Shown here: positions 8,899 to 16,924 of the stretch, piece by piece
Position numbering within the stretch: the stretch's first letter is position 1
Layout of the letters: each line of letters begins with the position of its first letter
DNA from: Ignavibacteriales bacterium
GTDB taxonomy: Bacteria > Bacteroidota > Ignavibacteria > Ignavibacteriales > Ignavibacteriaceae
Assembly (NCBI GenBank): GCA_012517155.1
Contig: JAAYVN010000110.1
Location: 1 to 64,000, forward strand
Length of the DNA stretch: 64,000 nucleotides
Reading direction: 5' to 3'
Program-made: the position numbers and the translations under genes
The notes under the pieces: generated by a model
What the model was told of the DNA's origin: nothing
Database searches by the model: none
What the model saw: only the letters and a program-made list of their open reading frames with translations

Positions 8899-9362
8899 AC
8901 ACTGCTCCCGCTTTTATTCTCTATCCAAATATAGATGAGATTATTCTCAGCAGCCACCTTATACTCATCAAGAGCTCGTGGCGGAGGGCCTTCGATTACA
9001 TTACCGGAAGCATCAAATATTCCTTTGTGGCAGGGACAGTAGAATCTATTTCTGTGTGCTTCCCAGTTCACTTTACATCCCAGATGCGTGCAAACCGATG
9101 AAAGCACTTTAAAACCATTTTCATCTCTAACAAGATAGAGTAAATTGTCTCCGACTTGAACTTCCTTAGCCTCTCCGGATTTCAAATCACCAGTACGCCC
9201 GATTAACAGTTTTCTCATGGGCGGAGAGTCCATTGAGGGGAACACATAAGCAACCCCGTGTCTTAGTAAAAGTAACGCGCTTGCTAATAATCCTCCACCG
9301 ACAAAAAGTTTTTCAATAAACTTTCTGCGAGTTGTTTTCTGAGGATTATCTGAATTTTCCAT
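8895..9362 (-). CDS. Rieske [2Fe-2S] protein
   Basis: A 155-residue protein with a twin-arginine-like start (TTRRKFIEKLF), one N-terminal anchor helix (about residues 20-42) and a C-terminal Rieske fold. Cluster boxes are CTHLGC (91-96) and CPCHKG (109-114), giving ligands C91, H93, C109 and H112 and the C96-C111 disulfide pair. The downstream GPPPRAL loop is also typical. It leads the operon Rieske-cytochrome b-octaheme cytochrome-membrane protein. A sigma-54-like element (9404-9419) and an activator-type dyad (9482-9495) lie upstream. Confidence 0.94.
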   Translation of the reverse strand: MENSDNPQKTTRRKFIEKLFVGGGLLASALLLLRHGVAYVFPSMDSPPMRKLLIGRTGDLKSGEAKEVQVGDNLLYLVRDENGFKVLSSVCTHLGCKVNWEAHRNRFYCPCHKGIFDASGNVIEGPPPRALDEYKVAAENNLIYIWIENKSGSSV

Positions 9363-9403
9363 ATTTTACTCCTTAATAGGTTTACTATAAACATAATTTA
9401 AGA

Positions 9404-9419
9404 ATCAAGTTTTATGCCA
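9404..9419 (-). promoter_or_regulatory. Sigma-54-like promoter of the Rieske operon
   Basis: The minus strand reads TGGCATAAAACTTGAT. The first ten bases are identical to the promoter at 2702-2717. TTGA replaces the consensus TTGC, so the -12 element is weaker. It lies about 42 bases before the Rieske start. Confidence 0.5.
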
Positions 9420-9481
9420 TATAAAATTTCTGAAAATCATTTAAAAAGAGCGTTATAATGGTTGGCAGAAGTGAAATAAAT

Positions 9482-9495
9482 CCGTCAAGTTACGG
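9482..9495. promoter_or_regulatory. Second CCGTCA dyad, putative activator site
   Basis: CCGTCA-AG-TTACGG repeats the dyad of 2778-2791 with one mismatch in the second arm. Its centre is about 77 bases from the sigma-54-like element, against 75 in the nap promoter. It lies between the Rieske operon and divergent mobA and could act on either. Confidence 0.55.
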
Positions 9496-9508
9496 ATTTT
9501 CGTCACTT

Positions 9509-9540
9509 ATTGCTATAATGCTTTGGTAATCTTATATTTG
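9509..9540 (+). promoter_or_regulatory. Bacteroidota-type promoter candidate for mobA
   Basis: TATATTTG (9533-9540) matches the -7 box TAnnTTTG, and ATTG (9509-9512) stands 20 bases upstream as a partial -33 box. The mobA ATG follows at 9567. Confidence 0.4.
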
Positions 9541-9566
9541 TATTTCAAATTAATTTATATCAATAA

Positions 9567-10154
9567 ATGAACATCACAGGAATAATTCTTGCAGGGGGTA
9601 AAAGTTCCAGAATGGGACAAAACAAATCACTTTTAAAGCTGGGGAGTTTAACTTTAATTGAAGTAATATTGCAAAAAATGAAATCATTTTTTGCAGAAGT
9701 TATAATTATTACAAACACTCCTAAAGATTATGAATTTCTGCATATTCCATTATATACGGACATCTACCCTCACCTCGGTCCGCTGTCCGGAATTCATTCG
9801 GGATTGGTTAACAGTCGAACTGATGTTAATTTTTTTATTTCTTGCGATTCACCATGTTTCACGTCAGAGTTATTAAACTATGTTGTAGCAAAGTACAACG
9901 GGCAGCAAGCCCTATCAATAAGTGAAGATGACCGTGTTCACTATCTCTTCGGAATTTATACAAGAGATTCCATCCCGGTTCTTGAAAGATGTTTAAAGAA
10001 TAAAGAGCTTAGAGTATCGCAGTATTTTAATAAGATTGGGGGAGAGCTAATTTCAATTGAAAAATCAGGAATTTTTTCGGACGACTTGTTTTTTAATGTA
10101 AATACTGCAGAAGATTACGAAAAGTTAAAAAAGCTTTTTAAGGAAAGAGAATAA
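9567..10154 (+). CDS. mobA: Molybdenum cofactor guanylyltransferase
   Basis: A 195-residue nucleotidyltransferase that joins GMP to molybdopterin, giving the guanine dinucleotide form of the cofactor used by NapA. The N-terminal GTP-binding motif LAGGKSSRMGQNKS, the GPLSGI segment, the metal-binding CDSP and the C-terminal FNVNTAEDY are all typical of MobA. The length fits the family (about 190-200). It is the only plus-strand gene in the nitrogen-respiration region and converges on nrfA, with a hairpin terminator between them. Its product is needed to make the nitrate reductase encoded 9 kb away. Confidence 0.93.
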   Translation: MNITGIILAGGKSSRMGQNKSLLKLGSLTLIEVILQKMKSFFAEVIIITNTPKDYEFLHIPLYTDIYPHLGPLSGIHSGLVNSRTDVNFFISCDSPCFTSELLNYVVAKYNGQQALSISEDDRVHYLFGIYTRDSIPVLERCLKNKELRVSQYFNKIGGELISIEKSGIFSDDLFFNVNTAEDYEKLKKLFKERE

Positions 10155-10180
10155 GGAAGCGTTAACTTTGAAGAAAAAGC

Positions 10181-10201
10181 CCGGCGGGAAGCACCCGCCG
10201 G
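10181..10201 (-). terminator. Terminator between nrfA and mobA
   Basis: CCGGCGGG and CCCGCCGG form an 8-bp GC-rich stem with an AAGCA loop. In the minus direction the stem is followed by GCTTTTTC, so it mainly serves nrfA. Confidence 0.85.
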
Positions 10202-10218
10202 ATTCAAACCGAGAATTA

Positions 10219-11694
10219 TTATCGCTTATTTAGTTTTGCTTGTCTTTCAGTAGCTTTGGAATCCCATTGTGGAATTATATTTTTTAAGAAGTCATATTTT
10301 TCCATTCTTAACTTTTCCATTTGCAGACCGATAAATTGTTGTGCTTTCTCTTTTGTTGAGATATCGGGCATAGGGATAGGTTGCGGGACATTCAGTTTCG
10401 CAAAAAGTTTTGCTAATTCTACTCTGGCAAGTTCAGCCTTCTGAATGGAAAGTGCAAGCACTCTGGCACTTTCGAGCGGGGCATGGAAACTAGCGCCGTG
10501 AGAAGCTGCGACATAATCCCATCTCCATTGTGCTTGTCTGATGAGGTTAAGAATATCCTTCATTTGTACCTCGGTAGCTCCATTTTCCCATGCCACTTTT
10601 GCTTCTATATGAGCTTTAGCAACGGCGTGTTCGGAAAGATTAAGGAGTTCAGCAATCTTATCCTGACGTTCATTAACATTTTTTATAAGAGCGTCTTCCG
10701 ACTCCCTATGGCAAACCTGACAGGATCTTGAAATATTGTTTAGCGGACTTTGAATATGATGATCAGTAAATTTAATGCCTCCTTCACTCTTATAAGGCAT
10801 ATGGCAGTCTGCGCAAGATACTCCTCTCTGAGCATGAATACCCATATTAAAGACTTCATAGTCAGGATGCTGTGCTTTTAGTATCGGTGTTTTACTCAAG
10901 GAATGAACATAGTCAACATGCTGGACATCGTCATAGTATTTTTCCATTTGTTCAACACTGTGTCCATTATGCCATGGAAAAGTGAGGTACTTACCATCTC
11001 CTTTGAAATAATATTCAACATGACATTGTGCGCAAACCAGACTACGCATTTCCTGATGGGTGGCTTTTGTGAGATCTTTCCCCATATTCTTGAATGCCTC
11101 GCTGAGGGCGGGACGGGTTATTCTGAGGTTCATAGTTTTAGGATCGTGACAGTCCTGGCAACCAATATTATTGACCACTTCACTCCCAAGATCAGCCCAC
11201 TTGCCTTTATAAAATTCCGCTGTTCCCATTTCTTTCATTAACCTAGGAACATCAGTGCTTTTACAAGTCCAGCAGGTTGCCGGTTGAGGCACAGCAGTTC
11301 TGAGGGTGTTTCTGATATCCTCAATTGCATGATAATGACCTCTGCCCTGGTTATAATCCCTCGAAAAGGCATAACCTGCCCAAAGAACGACCAAGTTGGG
11401 AGATCGTTTAAGCATATCCACCATTGCAGAGCCGCCATATTTGCTTGCAAAAGTGGTTTCAGCTGTCTGAACATAAGTTTGGTACTGTCGGGGGAAGTTT
11501 TCACCCCATACTTCGTTTCTGGGTTCCCAATCAGCTATTTGCTTTACTACCTGGAACTTCTGGATTGTTTCACTTCTTCGTTCCACAATGGAAGCGGCAA
11601 AAAGCCCAATGATAAAGACAACCACTACGGTGATTCCAAAAATAAGCCAAGCTACCCATGGCTTAGTATTGATTAATTCATTTAATTTTTTCAT
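10219..11694 (-). CDS. nrfA: Ammonia-forming cytochrome c nitrite reductase, catalytic subunit
   Basis: A 491-residue pentaheme enzyme that reduces nitrite to ammonium with six electrons. The active-site heme is bound by CWTCK (141-145), where lysine replaces histidine, the hallmark of NrfA. Four further motifs are CQDCH (179), CAQCH (221), CADCH (294) and CQVCH (325). CAQCHVEYYF and KAQHPDYE contain the expected catalytic Tyr, Gln and His region. The N-terminus is a hydrophobic anchor or uncleaved signal (about 14-34). It follows nrfH by 14 bases and is the last gene of an Rrf2-controlled operon. Confidence 0.97.
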   Translation of the reverse strand: MKKLNELINTKPWVAWLIFGITVVVVFIIGLFAASIVERRSETIQKFQVVKQIADWEPRNEVWGENFPRQYQTYVQTAETTFASKYGGSAMVDMLKRSPNLVVLWAGYAFSRDYNQGRGHYHAIEDIRNTLRTAVPQPATCWTCKSTDVPRLMKEMGTAEFYKGKWADLGSEVVNNIGCQDCHDPKTMNLRITRPALSEAFKNMGKDLTKATHQEMRSLVCAQCHVEYYFKGDGKYLTFPWHNGHSVEQMEKYYDDVQHVDYVHSLSKTPILKAQHPDYEVFNMGIHAQRGVSCADCHMPYKSEGGIKFTDHHIQSPLNNISRSCQVCHRESEDALIKNVNERQDKIAELLNLSEHAVAKAHIEAKVAWENGATEVQMKDILNLIRQAQWRWDYVAASHGASFHAPLESARVLALSIQKAELARVELAKLFAKLNVPQPIPMPDISTKEKAQQFIGLQMEKLRMEKYDFLKNIIPQWDSKATERQAKLNKR

Positions 11695-11708
11695 AATAGC
11701 ATAACCTT

Positions 11709-12302
11709 CTATTTATTTTCGGATTTATTATTTTCAAACCATTCCGGAAGAGCGGGCTTAAGATCCGGAGTTCTTGCGAGAGGAACAGAAGAGAGGCTGC
11801 GAACTCTGCCGTGAGGAACTTCCCTATGGCAGTCCCAGCAAAATTTACCTTCACCATGTCGGGCCATGGAACCGGTAACACCTACGATAGAGCTTGTATT
11901 TATTAGTTCATTATGGCACCTGATACAATTTTCCTGAACGACGCTTTGTCCCGGACTTTTTATTTTAATAACCTGAGGTTCAAGGCGGAAAGTGAACATT
12001 GTTGTATGACGGCCTCCATCGGCAGCTTTGAACAAATATTTTCTTAGAAAATTATCCTGCGGCACATGGCAATCAGCACAAGTTGCGACTCGTGCATGGC
12101 TGCTTCTCTGCCAGGTGGCATACTGGGTAGTCATCACATGACAATTGATACATGCATCAGGATCGTTTGAGAGATACGAAGCAGCATTTGATATACGAAT
12201 GATCATCAATCCGACCCCGACAAAAACGCCCAATGCCAAAATCACAGGGAGTTTCCAACGCGGTGGCGGAATCAAGTTTGTAAACCACTTTTTTTTGCTC
12301 AT
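11709..12302 (-). CDS. nrfH: Cytochrome c nitrite reductase small subunit
   Basis: A 197-residue NapC/NirT-family quinol dehydrogenase with one N-terminal helix (about residues 18-38) and four CxxCH motifs at C51, C75, C126 and C155. NrfH proteins take electrons from menaquinol and pass them to NrfA. Direct adjacency to nrfA supports this member of the family rather than NapC. It might also serve the nitrate reductase, since no napC is visible in the window. The gene is 67 bases after the polyferredoxin gene, presumably in the same transcript. Confidence 0.93.
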   Translation of the reverse strand: MSKKKWFTNLIPPPRWKLPVILALGVFVGVGLMIIRISNAASYLSNDPDACINCHVMTTQYATWQRSSHARVATCADCHVPQDNFLRKYLFKAADGGRHTTMFTFRLEPQVIKIKSPGQSVVQENCIRCHNELINTSSIVGVTGSMARHGEGKFCWDCHREVPHGRVRSLSSVPLARTPDLKPALPEWFENNKSENK

Positions 12303-12369
12303 AGAGGTTTCCTTCCTTGTTAGTTATTAATGTTTTTGCCCTCATTAATCCTAAACAGAAACCACACTA

Positions 12370-13443
12370 TTATTTTAGGCTGTTTTGTTCAGCCTGTTTA
12401 TTCAAGTCTTTAATCTCCCTGGTTCCGGTTGGATGACCAAGGTTCTTAACATTCTTAAAGTTTTCTTTATAGACCTCATATTTTATGCTGTTATCCCAGT
12501 TTCCCGATGCCATACCAATGCCGGTAACAGCAACAAATAAAAGAATAATACCAAAAGCAAGTGTGGGCTTCTTATTATCTTTCTTTGTAATCCGGTTTTG
12601 GAGAGAAAGAGTATCCTTAACCGGACAGCTATCAACACAGGCAAGGCAAGAAGTACACTCATCCGAATAAACAACTTTAAGCTTATCCACCTTAATATTT
12701 GAAGGGCAAGCTTTATTGCACAAACCGCAATCAATACAGGAGGATTCATTCCTTGTTATTTTGTTAGGGCTAATCAATCCGATAATCCCTAGCAATGCTC
12801 CGTATGGACAGAGATATCTGCACCAGAAATTCCTTACAACAACTGATAAGACGAAGAGACTTCCGATAACTATTAACGAGAAACGGGAGATATCAGCAAA
12901 GAAGTAGTACATTTTAATATCCGCCATCAGGTTATAAGGAGTATCAAGGAATAAACCAATTGCTTCCACGGTCATCAAGAAAAAGATCGAATAGACAAAA
13001 AACGCAAGCAGAAGGTATTTCAGACTTCTGAGCGGGATATCGAGCCACTTGGGTAAGTTAATTTTTTTCTTAAACAGTTTTTGCCCGAAATCACCAACCA
13101 GCTCCGATAATAAACCTACCGGGCACAGCCAACTGCAAAACGATTTTGCATATACCAAAGATAATAAAATAATCGCAGATAAAATAAAAAAACCAGCTGG
13201 GTGATATGAGTGAATGGTTCCGGTGGTAAGGAAATAATATATACTCATCAAAGCACTGATAGGTAGAAATCCTTCCACTCCCGGAGGGCGGTTTACAGCA
13301 GGTTCAAGGGCAGATGATTCAAGACTTCCTATAAAGAAGTACATTTCAATGCCTATCCATATACAAAGCAGAGCAAAAAGGAGTTGAACTGTAAATCTTG
13401 TTTTTTGAATTTTTTTTAGGTTATTTTTTATATACTTAGCCAT
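12370..13443 (-). CDS. NapH-like membrane polyferredoxin
   Basis: An integral-membrane iron-sulfur protein of about 357 residues with five or six helices. It has the paired cysteine motifs CSWLCPVG and CRYLCPYG of the NapH/NosR/CcoG family, then two [4Fe-4S] ferredoxin motifs, CIDCGLCNKACP and CTSCLACVDSCP. Family members help move electrons from quinol to periplasmic reductases. I chose the ATG at 13443 (MAKYIKNN). A TTG start at 13473 would place the putative operator at 13457-13470 inside the gene. The gene lies between the Rrf2 regulator and nrfH. The final soluble tail (KYEVYKENFKNVKN...) is unusual and unassigned. Confidence 0.85.
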   Translation of the reverse strand: MAKYIKNNLKKIQKTRFTVQLLFALLCIWIGIEMYFFIGSLESSALEPAVNRPPGVEGFLPISALMSIYYFLTTGTIHSYHPAGFFILSAIILLSLVYAKSFCSWLCPVGLLSELVGDFGQKLFKKKINLPKWLDIPLRSLKYLLLAFFVYSIFFLMTVEAIGLFLDTPYNLMADIKMYYFFADISRFSLIVIGSLFVLSVVVRNFWCRYLCPYGALLGIIGLISPNKITRNESSCIDCGLCNKACPSNIKVDKLKVVYSDECTSCLACVDSCPVKDTLSLQNRITKKDNKKPTLAFGIILLFVAVTGIGMASGNWDNSIKYEVYKENFKNVKNLGHPTGTREIKDLNKQAEQNSLK

Positions 13444-13456
13444 ATCGGATATTCTT

Positions 13457-13470
13457 ATCTGATTAATCAG
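13457..13470. promoter_or_regulatory. Putative Rrf2 operator before the polyferredoxin gene
   Basis: ATCTGATTAATCAG contains the perfect 12-base palindrome CTGATTAATCAG (13459-13470), just before the chosen start at 13443. It shares TTATCTGATTAA with the region upstream of the Rrf2 gene itself. Confidence 0.5.
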
Positions 13471-13480
13471 CAAAAATTTT

Positions 13481-13915
13481 TTATTTGATCGTACTTATTT
13501 TTTTTAAGGTTCTTGTAGTGAATTTATCGATAGTCTGCTTTGTAAGCATTTCCTTTGTTTTTTTAATCAGGGAACCCCATTCATTATGCAAAGGGCAAGG
13601 AGTATCATGAGAACATGAAGGAAAACCGAGAACGCAGTTACTAAATATGCCATCTCCGTCAATAGCAAGGACGATATCAAGTAGTCTTATCTGACTGCTT
13701 TTTTTCCCCAGAAAGAATCCCCCCTTTTTTCCTTTTTTTGAGTCCACAATACCCGTTGCAGTCAGCTGCTGCAAAATTTTGGAAACGAACTCTTTTGGTA
13801 TCCTGAGGTGTTCCGAAATCTCTTCTGCAGAATAGACCTCACCCAATCCCTTTGCTGAGAGAAAGAGAACAGCTTGAAGTCCATATTCGCATTTTTTTGA
13901 AAATATTATTGACAT
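13481..13915 (-). CDS. Rrf2-family (NsrR/IscR-like) transcriptional regulator
   Basis: A 144-residue regulator with an N-terminal winged helix (YGLQAVLFLSAKG ... EEISEHLRIPKEFVSKILQQLTATGIV, in family positions). Three cysteines are placed to bind an iron-sulfur cluster: C94, C101 and C107. NsrR and IscR use a similar three-cysteine loop, spaced x5 and x5; here it is x6 and x5. NsrR-type proteins sense nitric oxide and repress nitrogen-oxide genes, which fits the downstream polyferredoxin-nrfHA genes. Palindromes sharing ATCTGATTAA lie upstream of this gene and before the next, suggesting autoregulation. NsrR function is an inference; another redox-sensing Rrf2 protein is possible. Confidence 0.85.
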   Translation of the reverse strand: MSIIFSKKCEYGLQAVLFLSAKGLGEVYSAEEISEHLRIPKEFVSKILQQLTATGIVDSKKGKKGGFFLGKKSSQIRLLDIVLAIDGDGIFSNCVLGFPSCSHDTPCPLHNEWGSLIKKTKEMLTKQTIDKFTTRTLKKISTIK

Positions 13916-13920
13916 AACTT

Positions 13921-13940
13921 ATCAGATTTAATTATCTGAT
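13921..13940. promoter_or_regulatory. Putative Rrf2 autoregulatory operator
   Basis: ATCAGAT-TTAATT-ATCTGAT is a perfect inverted repeat of 7-base arms, 5 bases upstream of the Rrf2 start codon at 13915. TTATCTGATTAA recurs at 13455-13466. Confidence 0.55.
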
Positions 13941-13979
13941 TAAAATTAACATTTTTTTTTATTTTAGCCAAATTTGCGA

Positions 13980-14720
13980 CTAATTTTTACCTGTTTTTTT
14001 TTGAAAAAATTCTGTTGCAAAATCAATAACGCAAATACTACCGTATTTTTTATGAGTCATAACCGAGACACCGGCAAGGCGGAAGTCAGAAGAAAGAAGC
14101 ATAAAGCGATGACCTCTTTCAGGAACGCCATCATCTATTAAAAGCTGGCTTACAATTTCCCTACCGGATTTAAAGCCATAACTTATACTTTCAGACACAT
14201 TACCCTTCCACACACCATATCTCTCAATCCGACTATCCACTGTGGATCTGTCTTTACCGGAATGTCCGATTTCACCTGTTTTTGACTGGTCCCTTGCATG
14301 ATCCAAGGCCGCCAGGCAAATTCCAAATGAGGGTTCAAGAGGGTTAACGGGCTTAAGATTCTTTAATACTTTAATAGCTTCGCGGAGTGGAGAAATACCC
14401 TCTTCAGTAACAGTATAATAATCCCAACCCGGTTCCTTATAATTCTTGTCTTTATAGAACCTTAGCATAGGTTCCAAAAATTCCTTAGCATATTTTGCGG
14501 GATTTGTGCGCGCCATGTTAAGGTGATAAATGACATCCTTTTCATCCTGCGAAAGATAGGTTTCATTATCAGCGGTTCCAAGAGTATGACGATCCCATCC
14601 TTTATTATCCCAAATATTTAGTTCCGTCTGAGCAAGAATACGCAGATTTAAAGAGCAGAATGTTAGCAGAAAGAATAACAAAACAAGCGTTGCATTTTTT
14701 AAGCTTTTCGGGAAAATCAT
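13980..14720 (-). CDS. Secreted CAP-domain (SCP/PR-1-like) protein
   Basis: The ATG at 14720 (MIFPKSLKN) with AAAGAA upstream is preferred over an earlier in-frame start at 14759, which would overlap a terminator. The product of about 246 residues has a signal peptide. Its CAP domain has an EKDVIYHLNMARTNP-type first helix, a GHSGKDRS segment, the ESISYG core and ERGHRFMLLS. These match the CAP1/CAP2 signatures, including the His and Glu residues of the cavity. The substrate is unknown; bacterial CAP proteins are secreted and often of unclear role. It stands alone between the Rrf2 gene and the M3 peptidase terminator. Confidence 0.8.
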   Translation of the reverse strand: MIFPKSLKNATLVLLFFLLTFCSLNLRILAQTELNIWDNKGWDRHTLGTADNETYLSQDEKDVIYHLNMARTNPAKYAKEFLEPMLRFYKDKNYKEPGWDYYTVTEEGISPLREAIKVLKNLKPVNPLEPSFGICLAALDHARDQSKTGEIGHSGKDRSTVDSRIERYGVWKGNVSESISYGFKSGREIVSQLLIDDGVPERGHRFMLLSSDFRLAGVSVMTHKKYGSICVIDFATEFFQKKTGKN

Positions 14721-14756
14721 TTCTTTATTTATTAAATATTTGGATATAGAATAAGT

Positions 14757-14780
14757 CAAGGCGGGGCAATTCCCGCCTTG
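14757..14780 (-). terminator. Terminator after the M3 peptidase gene
   Basis: CAAGGCGGG and CCCGCCTTG form a perfect 9-bp stem around GCAATT, directly after the peptidase stop codon at 14792. Confidence 0.75.
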
Positions 14781-14791
14781 GTTAATTAATT

Positions 14792-16903
14792 TTATTCTTC
14801 AATCAAGCCACGACGTTTGAGCAGTCCTTCAACATTAGGTTCTTTTCCTCTAAACCTTTTATAGAGCGTCATAGCTTCTTCAGTGCCACCCTTTGAAAGA
14901 ATGTTATTTCTGAAAGCGGCAGCGGTTTTAGAGTCAAATATCCCATTTTCTTTGAAAGCATCAAACGCGTCAGTATCAAGAACCTCTGCCCAGATATAGC
15001 TATAGTATCCGGATGAATATCCACCGGCGAAAATGTGAGAGAAAAAAGTACTTCGATATCTGACACCTATTTCGGGCATAAGACCTAGTTTTTCGAAGAG
15101 TTCATTTTCAAAGTCATCAACACTGATCGGTTTTTCCTGTGCCACAGTATGATAATTCATATCGAGCAAAGATGCAGAGAGATAAGAGACAGTAGCAAAG
15201 CCCTGGTTAAATTTTGAAACTTTTTGAATTTTTTCAATAAGTTCATCGGGCATTGGTTCGCCGGTTTCATAGTGTTTTGCAAACATCTTTAAGACTTGTG
15301 GTTCGGAGACCCAGTGTTCCATTATCTGGGAAGGAAGTTCAACAAAATCCCAAGCAACATTAGTACCACTGAGGGATGGATATGTAACTTTTGAAAGGAG
15401 ACCATGGAGTGCATGACCAAACTCGTGGAACATAGTTTCAACTTCCCCAAAAGTTATGAGAGCTGGCTTATCTTTTGTTGGTTTAGTAAAGTTACCCGTG
15501 TTAAAGACAATTGGAGAAACATATTCACCGGCAATATTAGATTGATTTCTGTAGTTATCCATCCATGCACCTGCACGTTTAGATTCTCTCGGGAAATAAT
15601 CGGTATAAATAATTCCAACATGATCGCCATTTGCCTCTTTCATTTCAAAAACCCGGACATCGGGATGATAAGTGGGAATATCCTTTCGTTCAGTAAATGT
15701 GAAGCCATAAAGTTTATTAACAACTGTAAACAAACCGTCTATTACATTCTCAATTCTGAAATAGGGTCTAAGCATTTCTTCATCAAGATCATATTTTTCT
15801 TTCTTCAGTTTTTCGGCATAGTAGCTCCAATCCCAAGGTGCAAGCGGTTCGTTGTTCCCCTCTTTTTTTGCAATTGCAGTGAGTTCCTCAAGTTCAATTT
15901 TAGCTTTTTTAAGTGCGGGTTCCCAAATTTTCATAAGAAAATCGTAAACCGTATTCGGATCTTTCGCCATATATCTTTCAAGAACGAAATCGGCGTGAGT
16001 TTTGTAACCGAGAAGATTAGCTCTCTTAAGGCGAAGAAGGACCATTTGTTCAACAATTTTTTTATTGTCAAATTCGTTATTGTTGTTTGCTTTAAGTGAG
16101 GAAGCCTTGAAGAGTTTTTCCCTAAGTTCCCGTTTATCGCTATAAAGCATTATAGGCCTCATACTCGGAGCCTGTAGAGTAAACACCCATTTATTTTCAT
16201 AGCCTCGCTTATGGGCTTCTTCCAGAGCGGCCTGAATTGCCGAAGGAGGAAGACCGGACAAGTCTTCTTCTTTATCGATAATTAGTTCAAAAGCATTGGT
16301 TTCTTTTAGCACATTTTCTCTAAACTTCAGGGAGTTCAGTGATAACTCTTCATTGATTTTCCTTAGTTTTTCCTTATCGGCCTCATTAAGATCAGCACCA
16401 CTTCTTACAAAGTTCTTGTAGTATTTATCAAGAAGAGTTTTTTGTTCTGCTGACAGATTAAGTTTATCAATCTTGTTAAAGAGTATCTTAATCCTTTCAA
16501 AGAGTTTGGGGTTAAGATTGATATCATCACTATGCTTGGAAAGCAGGGGTGAGAGTTCCTGGGAAATTTTTTGAATTTCAGGATTAGTATGCGCACCCGA
16601 GAGGTGGAAGAAAACCCCGCTGACCTTATCAAGAATCTGTCCGGTTTTTTCAAAAGCCTCAATAGTATTTGCGAATGTAGGTTCTTCAATATTATTAATA
16701 ATCGCATCTACTTCCTCCCTATGCTTTTTCATACCCTCAAGAAAAGCGGGCATAAAATGCTCATTTTTAACTAAATCAAATGGGGGTGTGCCAAAAGGAG
16801 TTTTCCACTCCACTAAAAGAGGATTTTCCACTTTTTTTTCTCCTTCGTTGTTGCTGAAAACTGCTATTGTTAAAAGAAACAGAATTACAATCAACTTTTT
16901 CAT
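14792..16903 (-). CDS. M3-family oligopeptidase (peptidyl-dipeptidase Dcp-like)
   Basis: A 703-residue zinc peptidase with an N-terminal signal peptide (about residues 1-18). The zinc motif HEFGHALHGLL is intact, preceded by FGEVETMF, and the surrounding blocks match the M3A family. The length matches Dcp/oligopeptidase A enzymes (about 680-720). It is expected to cut short peptides, here probably in the periplasm because of the signal. The stop is followed by a strong hairpin. It lies 21 bases after the rlmD-like gene and may share its transcript. Confidence 0.93.
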   Translation of the reverse strand: MKKLIVILFLLTIAVFSNNEGEKKVENPLLVEWKTPFGTPPFDLVKNEHFMPAFLEGMKKHREEVDAIINNIEEPTFANTIEAFEKTGQILDKVSGVFFHLSGAHTNPEIQKISQELSPLLSKHSDDINLNPKLFERIKILFNKIDKLNLSAEQKTLLDKYYKNFVRSGADLNEADKEKLRKINEELSLNSLKFRENVLKETNAFELIIDKEEDLSGLPPSAIQAALEEAHKRGYENKWVFTLQAPSMRPIMLYSDKRELREKLFKASSLKANNNNEFDNKKIVEQMVLLRLKRANLLGYKTHADFVLERYMAKDPNTVYDFLMKIWEPALKKAKIELEELTAIAKKEGNNEPLAPWDWSYYAEKLKKEKYDLDEEMLRPYFRIENVIDGLFTVVNKLYGFTFTERKDIPTYHPDVRVFEMKEANGDHVGIIYTDYFPRESKRAGAWMDNYRNQSNIAGEYVSPIVFNTGNFTKPTKDKPALITFGEVETMFHEFGHALHGLLSKVTYPSLSGTNVAWDFVELPSQIMEHWVSEPQVLKMFAKHYETGEPMPDELIEKIQKVSKFNQGFATVSYLSASLLDMNYHTVAQEKPISVDDFENELFEKLGLMPEIGVRYRSTFFSHIFAGGYSSGYYSYIWAEVLDTDAFDAFKENGIFDSKTAAAFRNNILSKGGTEEAMTLYKRFRGKEPNVEGLLKRRGLIEE

Positions 16904-16924
16904 TTTTATCCTTTTTATTTATTA

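Noticed and set aside
15404-16099. A 231-codon plus-strand frame inside the M3 peptidase gene
   Set aside because: It is antisense to a protein with an intact zinc motif and is Phe/Ile-rich low-quality sequence, as expected for a shadow frame.
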